54,654 bases of DNA from an uncultured cyanobacterium (GCA_937883785.1 CALGDE010000016.1:1-54654), one strand, 5' to 3'. Shown: positions 1 to 9,095, counted from the stretch's first letter. Program-made: numbers and translations. Notes: generated from the letters alone by a model not told the origin.

Positions 1-1157
1 GAACCCTCCGGTTCACGCCCCCAACCATTGGGGTCATCATCCCCATTACGGGCAAAATCATCCGAAAAACCATCAGCGCTGTTGGCATCAGAATTCTGCT
101 CCGCCCCCTCCGGTGCGTCCTTATCGTCAAAATCCGTCAGCGGTCTCACTTCCACTACCGGTCCCGATGGTGATGCAGAAAGGGGGCAGTTCAATGTGGA
201 ATCCATACCTCGATTGCCGACCGGGCGATCGCCCCGACGCTCCGGTGAAATGCTGCCCTGGATCGCTCGAGTAAACTGACGCGATCGCTGTTTACGCCTT
301 GGTCGCAGCCAGCTAAACCATCGCCGAAGCCGCGATCGCCGAAGGGGAAAACTTAATCCGTCCAAGGGTAAGCTGTTCCACCCAGCCACCCCCGACTCCC
401 GATCAGAGACCACGGAAAATCGCTCTTGCAGTAGCTCTCGCAGGCGACTACTGGTGAGGGGACGATTTAGCGCCCCCCGCTCCGCCAAGGAAATGGATCC
501 TGTTTCTTCGGACACCACCACGCACAGGCAATTTTCCACCCGCTCGGTAATGCCCATGGCCGCTCGATGGCGAGTTCCCAACTGGCGCGATGCTTGACGA
601 TCTGACAACGGCAAAATTGCGCCCGCTGACGAAATATTTGCCCCTTGGATTAACACTGCTCCGTCATGGAGCAACGTGGATGTTTGAAAGATTGTTTGTA
701 ACAGCTCCTTAGAAACCTGAGCTTGAAGCTGTACCCCCGGCACAGAAAAATCTCGCTCGTCAAAGGTGCCGTCAGTTTCTAGAACGATCAACGCCCCGGT
801 TCGATTTTGGGACAGCTCCTTCACTGCATCCACCAACTCATCAATGGTGTCATCAGATTTCGGGGCACTCACTCCCACAGGATTTAGCAGCCTCCAAATT
901 TCACCCCTTCCCAGTCGTTCCAGAAATCGTCGAAATTCTGCCTGGAGCAGTACCGCCATTGCCACTGAGGCTCCCAGGGTAAGGTAGGTCAAAAAAAAGC
1001 CCAACAGCACTAACCCCAAGTGGCGACTAATGGCGGTTATCAACATCAGCACCACAAAGCCCCTGACCATCCAGAGGGTGCGCCGCTCTCCAATCAGTAA
1101 AAGAACCGCGTAGGTCAGCGACAAAACTAGGGCAATGTCAATAAGCTGTCGCAGCAC
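1..1157 (-). CDS. cdaA: Diadenylate cyclase CdaA/DacA, 3' end cut by window edge
   Basis: Membrane-bound diadenylate cyclase that makes the second messenger c-di-AMP from two ATP. Reading leftward from about 1157 the frame is open to base 1. It begins with hydrophobic segments (LIDIALVLSLTYAVLLLI, then GFVVLMLITAI and LGLVLLGFFLTYLTLG) that match the N-terminal helices of the CdaA class. The DAC domain follows, with the catalytic HDGAVLI motif (near residue 163 from the GTG) and the RHRAAMG motif. After the domain comes an unusually long, charged, low-complexity tail of more than 120 residues that is still open at the edge. The start is uncertain: there is no ATG in frame. GTG at 1157 is the only ordinary start codon before the upstream in-frame stop near 1230, and it has no clear ribosome site. 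The family assignment is firm; the start is not. Confidence 0.88.
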   Translation of the reverse strand, partial: MLRQLIDIALVLSLTYAVLLLIGERRTLWMVRGFVVLMLITAISRHLGLVLLGFFLTYLTLGASVAMAVLLQAEFRRFLERLGRGEIWRLLNPVGVSAPKSDDTIDELVDAVKELSQNRTGALIVLETDGTFDERDFSVPGVQLQAQVSKELLQTIFQTSTLLHDGAVLIQGANISSAGAILPLSDRQASRQLGTRHRAAMGITERVENCLCVVVSEETGSISLAERGALNRPLTSSRLRELLQERFSVVSDRESGVAGWNSLPLDGLSFPLRRSRLRRWFSWLRPRRKQRSRQFTRAIQGSISPERRGDRPVGNRGMDSTLNCPLSASPSGPVVEVRPLTDFDDKDAPEGAEQNSDANSADGFSDDFARNGDDDPNGWGREPEG

Positions 1158-1671
1158 AGGATGGGGCGATCGCCAAGATCGAAGGGAAATTACGAAGACA
1201 AAAATACTGTCGCCAATGGGAGATCATCGCCAATTCAATCCCAAGGACTCGCGCCGTAGCTTTGAACGTCCCAGCCTATCTGTGAGTAGGTTGCAGTTCT
1301 AAGGCACAGAGCGTTTGTAGTTGCCCGGTAGTGTGTCTTGATCGTCGCAAGCCAGCATCATCATGGACTCACGCCACAACCCCAAGTGCCATGGGTGCAC
1401 ACCAATATCGCCATGGCGACATTCTTACCAGTCACTATATCTTTGCCATTGCCTTCAATCGCCAAACAATGCTTGGAAAGAAGGTCTAAGAACAGGATAA
1501 GGCGGTTACGACGCTGGATAGCAGTAACCACCTTATTGCTTTGGATTATTTGACTTGTTTTGACCGTGATGGTCCTTGAACGAAAGCGCCAGTAGACATA
1601 GCTCTACCCAGCATTCTCAGTTCATCCCTTGATAAGACTATTTGGTCTAAATCCCTTACGGACGCGGGGCT
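1158..1671. other. Intergenic, no gene recognised
   Basis: No convincing gene on either strand. A 71-codon plus frame (1338-1553) has no recognisable composition. The minus strand around 1340-1590 has an open stretch (containing QRRNRLILFLDLLSK) without a usable start and ending in double stops. It could be a gene relic, but I cannot assign it to a family. Confidence 0.4.
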
Positions 1672-1809
1672 TTAGACTGCGTATGCTGAACCAAGAGCCC
1701 ACCAAATCAATGCGGCGATACTGCCTAGGATCAGTAAGCCAGATAGGGTGACGGCGAGGGGGCTATCCGCGCCTTTAAATTTCATAATGCCGCGATTCAG
1801 GTCAGACAT
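1672..1809 (-). CDS. Small single-helix membrane protein, 45 residues
   Basis: A 45-codon ATG frame beginning MSDLNRGIMKFKGADSP and followed by one hydrophobic helix (LAVTLSGLLILGSIAALIWWAL) and a short tail GSAYAV. The polar N-terminus, single helix with a WW pair and tiny size are typical of the small thylakoid proteins that accompany photosystems. I have an impression of similar unnamed proteins in other cyanobacteria and cannot name this one with certainty; a photosystem II accessory subunit of the Psb35 kind is a possibility, not a call. No strong ribosome site precedes the ATG. Its neighbours (cdaA and an SGNH hydrolase) say nothing about function. Confidence 0.7.
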   Translation of the reverse strand: MSDLNRGIMKFKGADSPLAVTLSGLLILGSIAALIWWALGSAYAV

Positions 1810-2070
1810 AAGCGCTAATCTTGTTGAAGTTCAATAGGATAGACGGTTTGCGATTCTTTGCGGCGGGGTTGCCACCACAGAGCTTATGCTCTTCTTTTAT
1901 CTTACCCAGTCTCGGCGGTGGTTGTGCGGCTTGAGGAGAGAATCTATCCCTTGAATTCTGTAATGGTAGGCTTTGCAAATATTTATAGAACTGGGTTGGC
2001 TAGGATAGCGGCGGCTGGCAAACAGAATTAGGCACAGTAAAGGGCAGATTCAGCTCGGGAAGGTGTGGGC

Positions 2071-3066
2071 GTGAAAGGGGTTTGGATTGGAATTGCCCTG
2101 GCGGTGGGGGTGGCGATCGCGGTGGAACTGGGATTGCGGTGGGTGTTGGGGTTGGGCACGCCGCCCCTGTACGTAAAAGATGAAAAAACCGGGTATCGTC
2201 TCAAGCCTGGGCAAAGTATTCGGCGCTTTGGTAATCGCATTGCGGTGAATCGATTTTCCATGCGGGGCGGCGCGATCGCCCAGTCAGGCTCCACCTTGCG
2301 GGTGCTGGTGCTGGGGGATTCCATTGTGAATGGTGGCTGGTGGACGGACCAGGACGATACGTTAACGGAACGGCTACGGCTGAAGTTGGGCAAAGGGCTG
2401 GCGCCGCGAGTGTTTGAAGGGTTGGTGGCAGATCCAGAAGCGAAGCCGGAGGCGGGGCGATCGCGACCGTTAGAGGTGCTGAATGTGTCGGCAAACTCCT
2501 GGGGACCGCGCAATGAGCTAGGATATTTGGAACAGTTTGGGGTGTTCGATTCCCAAGTGTTGGTGTTGGTCATCAATACAGATGACTTTTTTTCGAAGCC
2601 TCCCACGTCAGTTCCAGTGGGGTTGGATCCCAACTATCCCAGTGAGTTGCCGGGGTTGGCTTGGGTGGAGCTAATTCAAATGGTGTTGCCCACAAAGCGA
2701 GATCCGTTGCTGGGGGAAATTGAGCGGGAAGACGGAGATATTGTGGCTAAAAATTTAAGGGCGATCGCCCAAATCCAAGCGATCGCCGCTGCTAACAATA
2801 TGAGTTTTATGGTGGTGATTACTCCCCTGAAGCGGGAGGTGGTGCCCAATACCCAGCGCGATTACGAACAACGAGCGCGACAGCGGCTGGTGGATTTAAC
2901 CCAAGATCTACAGGTGCCGTTGGTGGACGTTTTAGAGGAGTTCCGCGCCGTGGGGGATCCGGATAGCCTATTTCGCGACAATATTCACCTCAGTATTGAT
3001 GGCAATGAACGGGTTAGTGAAGCGATCGCCCAACGACTCCAAGGACTACTGCTGGATAGAATTTAG
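2071..3066 (+). CDS. SGNH/GDSL-type hydrolase-like protein, membrane anchored
   Basis: A 331-residue protein with an N-terminal signal anchor (VWIGIALAVGVAIAVELGLRW) followed by an SGNH-hydrolase fold outside the membrane. Visible motifs are block I LVLGDSIVNGG (nucleophile Ser), an Asn-containing stretch NVSANSWGPRNELG, and the C-terminal DNIHLS, which supplies the Asp-x-x-His of block V. Such proteins remove or transfer acyl groups on polysaccharides or lipids; the substrate is unknown here. I prefer GTG 2071 because GGGAAGG sits about 8 bases upstream; GTG 2065 would be only two residues longer and overlaps that site. It stands alone, with long spacers on both sides. Confidence 0.7.
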   Translation: MKGVWIGIALAVGVAIAVELGLRWVLGLGTPPLYVKDEKTGYRLKPGQSIRRFGNRIAVNRFSMRGGAIAQSGSTLRVLVLGDSIVNGGWWTDQDDTLTERLRLKLGKGLAPRVFEGLVADPEAKPEAGRSRPLEVLNVSANSWGPRNELGYLEQFGVFDSQVLVLVINTDDFFSKPPTSVPVGLDPNYPSELPGLAWVELIQMVLPTKRDPLLGEIEREDGDIVAKNLRAIAQIQAIAAANNMSFMVVITPLKREVVPNTQRDYEQRARQRLVDLTQDLQVPLVDVLEEFRAVGDPDSLFRDNIHLSIDGNERVSEAIAQRLQGLLLDRI

Positions 3067-3402
3067 CTGCCGTGGTCATTTTGCCTGACTTTTCCTGGCA
3101 TAGTTTGATGGCCTTCTTCTGAGAACTTTTTCAGCAGTTAAGGGGTGAAGATTCCTACGCGCTCGATGCTCGTTATTTGGCGGAAAAAGAAGATGACGCA
3201 CACCAGTGAAAATTAAGGCGCATTTCTATCGGCAGGGCTTTGTACTTTGTGTTTTCAATAACGTTTCAGGGACGGTCTTTCCTTGCAATAGTGCTCAGTT
3301 TTTTGACGATTTCATAGGCTAAATCGCGCCCTAAACTCCGTGGACAGCGATCGCACGCTATTATCCACACCAGTGTTCTAAGGAAGAAACAGCCGAGCTG
3401 CC
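3067..3402. other. Intergenic upstream of glmS
   Basis: 336 bases with no supported gene. A short minus-strand open stretch near 3266-3330 (ending AYEIVKKLSTIARKDRP) looks protein-like but is not attached to any recognisable domain. Confidence 0.4.
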
Positions 3403-5361
3403 ATGTGTGGAATTGTGGGTTATATCGGAACGCAAACCGCAACGGGAATCCTGTTGGAAGGGTTGCGCAAGCTGGAGTATCGCGGCTACGACTCGGCGGG
3501 CATTGCCACGGTGGGGGAGGGGGTGCTGAGCTGCGTGCGGGCAAAGGGCAAGCTGTTTAATTTGCAGGAAAAGCTGGAATCGTTGGAAAACCCGGCGCGT
3601 ATTGGCATTGGTCACACTCGCTGGGCCACCCACGGTAAGCCGGAGGAGCACAACGCCCATCCCCATTTGGACGGGGGCGGTGCGGTGGCGGTGGTGCAAA
3701 ACGGCATTATTGAAAATTATCGCGAGCTGCGGGATGAGCTGAAGGGGCAGGGGTTTGAGTTTCGCTCGGAGACCGATACGGAGGTGGTGCCCCATTTGAT
3801 TTCGCGGGAGTTGAAGAAGCTGGCGGAGGCGGGGGGATTGCCGGGGGGTGACCCGATGCCGTCGGTGTTGATGGGGGCGGTGCGGCGGGCGATCGCTTTG
3901 CTGGAGGGAGCCTTTGCCCTGGCGGTGATTTGCCAGGATTATCCCGACGAGTTGGTGGTGGTGCGACAGCAAGCTCCGTTATCCATTGGCTTTGGGCAGG
4001 GAGAATTTTTCTGCGCTTCCGATACCCCGGCGCTGATTCCCCACACCCGCGCTGTGTTGACGCTAGATAATAGGGAGCTGGCGCGATTGACGCCGTTGGG
4101 GGCAGAAATTTATAGCTTTGAGGGAAAGCGCCTCACAAAGTATCCTCACACATTGGATTGGAATCCGGTGCTGGTGGAGAAGCAGGGATTTCGCCACTAT
4201 ATGCTGAAGGAAATTTACGAGCAGCCCGGTGTGGTGCGCGATTGTTTGGAGGCGTATACAGCGGTGGATCGGTTGGATACGCCGGTGACGCCGGAGCATC
4301 CCGCTAGCGAAATTCAGGACCAGGATTCGGTGCGATCGCCCTTCAACCTCAACGCCCCCACGGAGCTATACGGCGATTTACAGCAGATTCATATCCTGGC
4401 GTGCGGCACCAGTTGGCACGCGGGATTGGTGGGTAAATATCTGCTGGAGCAAATCGCCCAAATTCCCACCACGGTCCACTACGCCTCGGAATTTCGTTAC
4501 GCCCCCACTCCCCTGACGCCGAACACTCTCACCATCGGCGTCACCCAGTCCGGCGAAACCAGCGATACCCTGTCGGCGTTGGAGGCAGAGCGCGATCGCC
4601 GTGCCAACCATCCCGACCCCGCCTATAAAGCCCACTTGTTAGGCATCACCAACCGCCCGGAAAACACCATTAGCCGGGTGGCTGACTATCTAATCCCCAC
4701 CCACGCGGGCATTGAAATTGGGGTGGCAGCCACCAAAACCTTTATTGCTCAGCTAATGTCTTTTTACGCGTTGGCGATCGATATTGCTTGCCATCGGAGA
4801 ACTTTGAGTGGTGATCGCGCTGAGGAATTGCTGGGGGGACTGCGCCAGTTGCCTGCCCATATTGAGGCGATCGTGGAGCAGCAAAATGGGGCGATCGAGG
4901 CGCTGGCCCACGACTTTACGGAAACCCAGGACTTTATTTTTATTGGGCGCGGCATTAATTTTCCCATCGCCTTGGAAGGGGCGCTGAAGCTCAAGGAAAT
5001 TAGCTATATTCACGCGGAAGGCTATCCCGCTGGGGAAATGAAACACGGTCCCATCGCCCTGCTGGATGCGAAAGTGCCTGTAGTGTCCGTCGCCGTTCCC
5101 GGCAGCGTGTATGAAAAAACCATCTCCAACACTCAAGAAGCCAAAGCACGGGATGCAAAGCTGATTGGCGTCGTGGTGGAAGGGGACACAGCGGCAGCAG
5201 AACTTTTTGATACGGTCTTAACCGTCCCCGCCGTGGATGAAATTTTGTCGCCGCTGCTGACCGCAATTCCCCTTCAACTGCTGGCGTATCACATCGCAGC
5301 CCGCCGGGGCTTAGACGTGGATCAACCGCGCAACTTGGCAAAATCCGTCACCGTCGAATAG
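3403..5361 (+). CDS. glmS: Glutamine--fructose-6-phosphate aminotransferase (isomerizing)
   Basis: Makes glucosamine-6-phosphate from fructose-6-phosphate and glutamine, the entry step to UDP-GlcNAc for peptidoglycan and lipopolysaccharide. 652 residues. Met1 is followed by Cys2 (MCGIVGYIG), the nucleophile exposed after Met removal. The glutaminase domain shows GHTRWATHG, NGIIENY and SETDTE motifs. Two SIS domains follow (ILACGTSWHAG ... QSGETSDTLSALE; FIGRGINFPIALEGALKLKEISYIHAEG), and the protein ends NLAKSVTVE, the conserved C-terminal tail. It is longer than E. coli GlmS (609) because of small insertions such as the Gly/Pro-rich stretch around residue 147. The ATG is fixed by the required Cys2. 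A decayed copy of its last 54 codons lies at 6790-6951. Confidence 0.98.
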   Translation: MCGIVGYIGTQTATGILLEGLRKLEYRGYDSAGIATVGEGVLSCVRAKGKLFNLQEKLESLENPARIGIGHTRWATHGKPEEHNAHPHLDGGGAVAVVQNGIIENYRELRDELKGQGFEFRSETDTEVVPHLISRELKKLAEAGGLPGGDPMPSVLMGAVRRAIALLEGAFALAVICQDYPDELVVVRQQAPLSIGFGQGEFFCASDTPALIPHTRAVLTLDNRELARLTPLGAEIYSFEGKRLTKYPHTLDWNPVLVEKQGFRHYMLKEIYEQPGVVRDCLEAYTAVDRLDTPVTPEHPASEIQDQDSVRSPFNLNAPTELYGDLQQIHILACGTSWHAGLVGKYLLEQIAQIPTTVHYASEFRYAPTPLTPNTLTIGVTQSGETSDTLSALEAERDRRANHPDPAYKAHLLGITNRPENTISRVADYLIPTHAGIEIGVAATKTFIAQLMSFYALAIDIACHRRTLSGDRAEELLGGLRQLPAHIEAIVEQQNGAIEALAHDFTETQDFIFIGRGINFPIALEGALKLKEISYIHAEGYPAGEMKHGPIALLDAKVPVVSVAVPGSVYEKTISNTQEAKARDAKLIGVVVEGDTAAAELFDTVLTVPAVDEILSPLLTAIPLQLLAYHIAARRGLDVDQPRNLAKSVTVE

Positions 5362-5503
5362 ATGTTTCCCAAATAACCGCCCTGCTTCATCTCTGCTTCA
5401 CAGAAGATCGGCGCAGCTTCACCAAATCTTCAAGAAACACTGTGGAAATCGGCAGTCATCGAAGTTATGAGGAAAGCAGTAGAACAGTATAAAAAATTAA
5501 GTT

Positions 5504-6169
5504 ATGCGCCTCCCAACCTCCCTTAAGTCCCTTGCGGCGCCCGTTGGCATTTCACTCACGGCTGCGGCAATTCTCACGGCTCCCGCCCATGCCTTCACCA
5601 AGTACAGCTTTTCTGGGTCGGGTCTCACCGCAGACGGAGAAGACTGGTCTTTAGATGGAATGTTTGAAGTTGATCAGGATACCAGGGAGGTGCGCAATGA
5701 TGTGTTCACCCTCACAATTGGTGATACTGACATCCCTGTTTCTGATGACGACTTTTTCCCTAGTCTTTCACCTTTCTTGATATTCGATGACGCGACCGAC
5801 GCGATTATTCAGGCTGAGATTTTCCTATCGGATACTGGGGTCAATGAATTCAACCAGTATGCTGTTTCATATTTTCTAAGCTTTAATCTAGGTGATGAAT
5901 CATTATTCGAAGAAGAATTTGTAATATATGAAATCGATCCTGAGGGCGAGACACAGGTCAACGGAGTTCGTGCATCTTTCCTGGTGAGCGAATTCACAGA
6001 CGATGTGGAGCAGCCCATGTATCTGTCTCTGTTCGATGAGACGGAGATGCCAGATGATGGGGACGGTGGGCAGAAGGTGCCGGAACCCAGCACGATGTTT
6101 AGCTTGCTGGGCTTAGGTCTGGGCGCCCTTGCAACCAAGCGCAAGCTATTGGTTTCGACCAAAAACTAA
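5504..6169 (+). CDS. PEP-CTERM sorting-domain protein
   Basis: A secreted protein of 221 residues with a Sec signal peptide (LAAPVGISLTAAAILTAPAHA) and a C-terminal PEP-CTERM tripartite signal: VPEPST, a hydrophobic helix (MFSLLGLGLGALA) and basic TKRKLL. Such tails are recognised and cut by an exosortase (EpsH/XrtA type), which is not encoded in this window. The middle domain is acidic, predicted mostly beta, and not recognised. A strong stem-loop terminator follows at 6212-6254, so this is probably a single-gene transcript. Confidence 0.85.
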   Translation: MRLPTSLKSLAAPVGISLTAAAILTAPAHAFTKYSFSGSGLTADGEDWSLDGMFEVDQDTREVRNDVFTLTIGDTDIPVSDDDFFPSLSPFLIFDDATDAIIQAEIFLSDTGVNEFNQYAVSYFLSFNLGDESLFEEEFVIYEIDPEGETQVNGVRASFLVSEFTDDVEQPMYLSLFDETEMPDDGDGGQKVPEPSTMFSLLGLGLGALATKRKLLVSTKN

Positions 6170-6211
6170 AGCGCCTATTCCAGATAAAGACAGACAAAAT
6201 AAGAAATAAAG

Positions 6212-6254
6212 AACGACTGTTCGCCGTAATTGGTACAGTCGTTTTCTTATTTTC
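6212..6254 (+). terminator. Rho-independent terminator after the PEP-CTERM gene
   Basis: Perfect 9-bp stem AACGACTGT (6212-6220) / ACAGTCGTT (6235-6243) with a 14-base loop, then TTCTTATTTT. Confidence 0.8.
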
Positions 6255-6282
6255 AGCACTGCATCCCACCCTCTAACCAATC

Positions 6283-6723
6283 ATGAAAATCTATATTGCA
6301 GGTCCATTATTTACCTGCGCCGAGCGGGAATTTAATCAACGCTTGGGGAAACTGCTGGCGGACAAAGGCTACACCGTCTTTTTGCCCCAGGATTTTGCCC
6401 CCGGCACCGCACAAGACAAAGACTTTTTTGTGAATACGTTTAAGGCGTGTATTGATTATTTGGACCAAGCCGATGTGGTGGTGGCGATCGCCGATGGAGC
6501 CGATGCGGACTCGGGCACCTGCTTTGAAATGGGTTACGCCTACGCTAAAAATATCCCCATCGTGTGCGTTAGGACAGACTTTCGCATCTCCGAAGAAGAC
6601 GGGTTAAATTTGATGCTCACCCAGTCCGCCAGCGGCTATATTCAAGACTTTTCTGGTGGTGTGCAGGAAATTGGTGAGGCAGTTGCTAATTGGCTCGACG
6701 ACTACCAAAGTCCCCCAGAGTGA
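6283..6723 (+). CDS. Nucleoside 2-deoxyribosyltransferase-like protein
   Basis: A 146-residue protein starting MKIYIAGPLFT, the signature start of the nucleoside 2-deoxyribosyltransferase/DNPH1 family. It also has the later DADSGTCFEMGYAYAKNIPIV stretch, in which the Asp-Ser-Gly-Thr and Glu-Met-Gly-Tyr elements match the active-site region (nucleophilic Glu). Family members cut or transfer the deoxyribosyl-base bond in nucleotide salvage or cleansing. The specific substrate cannot be read from the sequence. The ATG is directly followed by the conserved strand, so the start is secure. Confidence 0.85.
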   Translation: MKIYIAGPLFTCAEREFNQRLGKLLADKGYTVFLPQDFAPGTAQDKDFFVNTFKACIDYLDQADVVVAIADGADADSGTCFEMGYAYAKNIPIVCVRTDFRISEEDGLNLMLTQSASGYIQDFSGGVQEIGEAVANWLDDYQSPPE

Positions 6724-6789
6724 TTCTCCTTAAGGGAGCGATCGCCTTGGAAGGACTCCTAAACCACAAAAGAGAATCGAGCCTTGACC

Positions 6790-6951
6790 GAACCTTTTAA
6801 TACCGTATTAACCGTACCTGTTATTGATGAGTTATAGCCGCCCCTGATTGCTGCAATCCCTCGCCAATTCTGAGTTTGCTCTATTTAAAACTGGCGCGAA
6901 TTGGAAGTGAATCAGCCTTGGAATTTAGCAAAATTGGTCACCGTAGAATAG
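6790..6951 (+). pseudogene. glmS: Decayed 3' fragment of a second glmS copy
   Basis: This 162-base stretch aligns codon for codon, without gaps, to the last 162 bases of glmS (5200-5361). The first ten codons read EPFNTVLTVP against ELFDTVLTVP, and the end reads NLAKLVTVE followed by TAG against NLAKSVTVE followed by TAG. Three in-frame stops (TAG at 6835, then TGA and TAA) and many substitutions show it is dead. Because no net indel has accumulated, the fragment was probably a full-length copy whose 5' part has been deleted or replaced. Confidence 0.88.
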
Positions 6952-6999
6952 GAGGGGTAGACCAGATAAAACGAACTTGATGGTTCGTCCTCACACACA

Positions 7000-7545
7000 A
7001 TGATCTCCAAATCCAATTCTGCTCGCTCCAACGATCAACTTGGTGGAACCGGTACTCCCGTACTTCGACAGTGGACCCGCCGCGCTTTGGCATTAGGTGC
7101 TGCTTCAGTTCTAGCCGTGGGCGCTATCGGAAATCAGGCTCGCGCTGCCGAGGCAGAGATACTTGCAGCGTCGCGTAATGGTGCAGCTTCAGAAACTATC
7201 AAAGCCGCAGCCAAAAATCGCAGTGGAAATTTCCGTCGCGTTGACCATCCCACCACGGGCTCAGTTTCTGTGGTGACCAATTCTGGCGATCCCTATCTAA
7301 CCTTAAGCGGCGACTTTAAAACAGATTCTGGTCCCGCATTGGAGATTATTCTCTACACCGGCTCTCGCGTACCCCGTAAAGTTGAAACGGCAGGGGGACG
7401 ATACTACCGTTTGGCGAAGTTGCGGAAAGTTCGTGGCAGCGATCGCTACGCCCTGCCCAAGAACTTGAACCTATCTCAGTACAACAGCGTTGCTATTTGG
7501 TGTGAAGAGTTTGATGTCACCTTTGGCTACGCGCCGTTAAATTAA
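7000..7545 (+). CDS. DM13 domain protein, exported
   Basis: A 181-residue protein with a signal sequence that carries a twin Arg and a hydrophobic stretch (TRRALALGAASVLAVGAIGNQARA); it may be exported by Tat or Sec. The mature part is a DM13 domain: FRRVDHPTTGSVSVV, DFKTDSGPALEIILY, a central basic loop, then the conserved C-terminal WCEEFDVTFGYAPL with the invariant Cys. DM13 domains are linked to redox or electron-transfer roles near cytochrome/DOMON domains, but none of those is nearby. A strong terminator follows at 7606-7641. Confidence 0.82.
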   Translation: MISKSNSARSNDQLGGTGTPVLRQWTRRALALGAASVLAVGAIGNQARAAEAEILAASRNGAASETIKAAAKNRSGNFRRVDHPTTGSVSVVTNSGDPYLTLSGDFKTDSGPALEIILYTGSRVPRKVETAGGRYYRLAKLRKVRGSDRYALPKNLNLSQYNSVAIWCEEFDVTFGYAPLN

Positions 7546-7605
7546 TATCTGCCGCTGTTGATTTTTGAAGACAGCAAGACACCAGATAGCGATTTCTCAT
7601 CAACT

Positions 7606-7641
7606 GCCCCCCTATTTTTATCCAATAGAGGGGCTTTTTTT
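7606..7641 (+). terminator. Rho-independent terminator after the DM13 gene
   Basis: Stem GCCCCCCTATT (7606-7616) / AATAGAGGGGC (7624-7634), one mismatch, 7-base loop, followed by seven T. Confidence 0.88.
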
Positions 7642-7766
7642 GGTATCAACAAGGTGTCTCCAGAAAAGAAATTGTCGTTACAAAATTCACATGCTTACTG
7701 TTTGGGTGCGCTATAACCGGACTGTCTACTTCACAAAGCCTGTTTACTGAAAAGCAGTTTTAATCT

Positions 7767-9095
7767 ATGGAAACTACTAGCTTTGATATTTTCTGGGAAG
7801 GCGATCGCGGTTATTTTGCACTGGGTGAATTCTCATATGACTCGGATTTAAACGGGTCGATTATTACCCGAGATAACCTAGAAGATTTACAGATTTCTTT
7901 CTTTGACCCAACGGGCTTTTTGGTGGGATTTTTTGACTATGATTTCCCCCTAGACTCAGATAATGAATTTCTTTTCACCTTTGACTCCAGTACCCGAACG
8001 CTGATTCAAACGGGCAACTTTGATCAGCCAGACGGATTAGATTTAGGCATTAATTTTTCCACTGAAACGGGGCTGGATTTTATTACGTTCTTCGATGAAG
8101 GAAATACGCCGCCTTCCTTGGAAATCAACCTCGATTTGAGCACGGTTGTTAATTCAGAAGACGACATCATTGAAATTGACGAGAACGGGCCTGTTGAAGT
8201 ATTTCCGGCAGAAACTCCGGTGGATTTCTTCTGGTCTGGCGACGGAGGCTACAAAGCTTATGGGAGTATCTTTTACCCCTCGGAGTTGGAAGGTCAGCTT
8301 ATTTCCCGCGATAATCTAACCTTCGCCAACTTGTTTATCACTAACCCTGCCGGTGCATTAATTGGCGAGTTTTTCTATGAGCCTCCATTTTCGGAAAGTG
8401 ATGAATTTCGTTTAACTTACAATTCAGCCACGGGAGAAATTTTACAAGGCGGTAGTTTTGATAGTCCGTTGGGATTTGATTTAGGAATCAATTTCAATGA
8501 GGAAGCAGGGCTAGATTTTATTACCTTTGTGGATCCTGAAATTACAGATAATGCTCCCGTTGAAATCAACTTGGATCAAATTACTATTCCAGGGGACGAC
8601 GTTAACGGGTTAAATGAGCTGGATTCTGGGGGCGAAGTTGTTGCTTTGCCAGAGAACCTAGATGCAGAGTCGAACTTTTCCTTGTCTGATCTTGTGGACG
8701 CCAGTTTTTATGTGGCGAATAATCCTGATGTGGCTGCGGCGATCGCCGACGGCAGCGTTCCAGATCCCTTGACTCATTACTCTGAATTTGGTCAATTTGA
8801 AGGACGTGATCCTAATGGCGCTTTTGACGCCTCTTATTATGTGGAAAACAACCTAGATATTGCTGGGTTGCTATTAACGGGACGCCAGGGAATTGGCGAC
8901 CATTATGTGTCTATTGGACACTTGGAACAACGGGAATTTGATGGCTTTTTTGAGCCTTTGATTTATCTGTCTAATAATCCAGATGTGCTAAGTGCGGTGC
9001 GTTCAGGGGAATTTGCCAGCGCCGGCGAACATTACTTTAAGTTTGGCGCCGCAGAAGGGCGCTCCGGCTTTTTCACGGGCGTTGATTTAATTTAA
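7767..9095 (+). CDS. Acidic repeat protein, two tandem domains plus three NPDV-type repeats
   Basis: 442 residues. An internal duplication is clear: residues about 5-125 (FDIFWEGDRGYFALGEF ... GLDLGINFSTETGLDFITF) repeat at about 152-272 (VDFFWSGDGGYKAYGSI ... GFDLGINFNEEAGLDFITF). The C-terminal third carries three copies of a motif of roughly 45 residues of the form YVANNPDVAAAI ... HYSEFGQFEGR, known from large cyanobacterial and alphaproteobacterial surface or secreted proteins. No signal peptide or membrane helix is seen, so export would need a C-terminal or other signal. Its function is unknown. It stands alone between a terminator and a 95-base spacer. Confidence 0.75.
   Translation: METTSFDIFWEGDRGYFALGEFSYDSDLNGSIITRDNLEDLQISFFDPTGFLVGFFDYDFPLDSDNEFLFTFDSSTRTLIQTGNFDQPDGLDLGINFSTETGLDFITFFDEGNTPPSLEINLDLSTVVNSEDDIIEIDENGPVEVFPAETPVDFFWSGDGGYKAYGSIFYPSELEGQLISRDNLTFANLFITNPAGALIGEFFYEPPFSESDEFRLTYNSATGEILQGGSFDSPLGFDLGINFNEEAGLDFITFVDPEITDNAPVEINLDQITIPGDDVNGLNELDSGGEVVALPENLDAESNFSLSDLVDASFYVANNPDVAAAIADGSVPDPLTHYSEFGQFEGRDPNGAFDASYYVENNLDIAGLLLTGRQGIGDHYVSIGHLEQREFDGFFEPLIYLSNNPDVLSAVRSGEFASAGEHYFKFGAAEGRSGFFTGVDLI

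Noticed and set aside
1338-1553. 71-codon plus-strand frame
   Set aside because: No recognisable domain, no ribosome site and no protein-like composition; the opposite strand is equally open.
3266-3544. 92-codon minus-strand frame overlapping the glmS start
   Set aside because: Mostly antisense to glmS with Pro/Arg-rich shadow composition; only the last 20 residues look protein-like.
7565-7750. 61-codon plus-strand frame
   Set aside because: It runs through the strong terminator at 7606-7641 and has no family resemblance.
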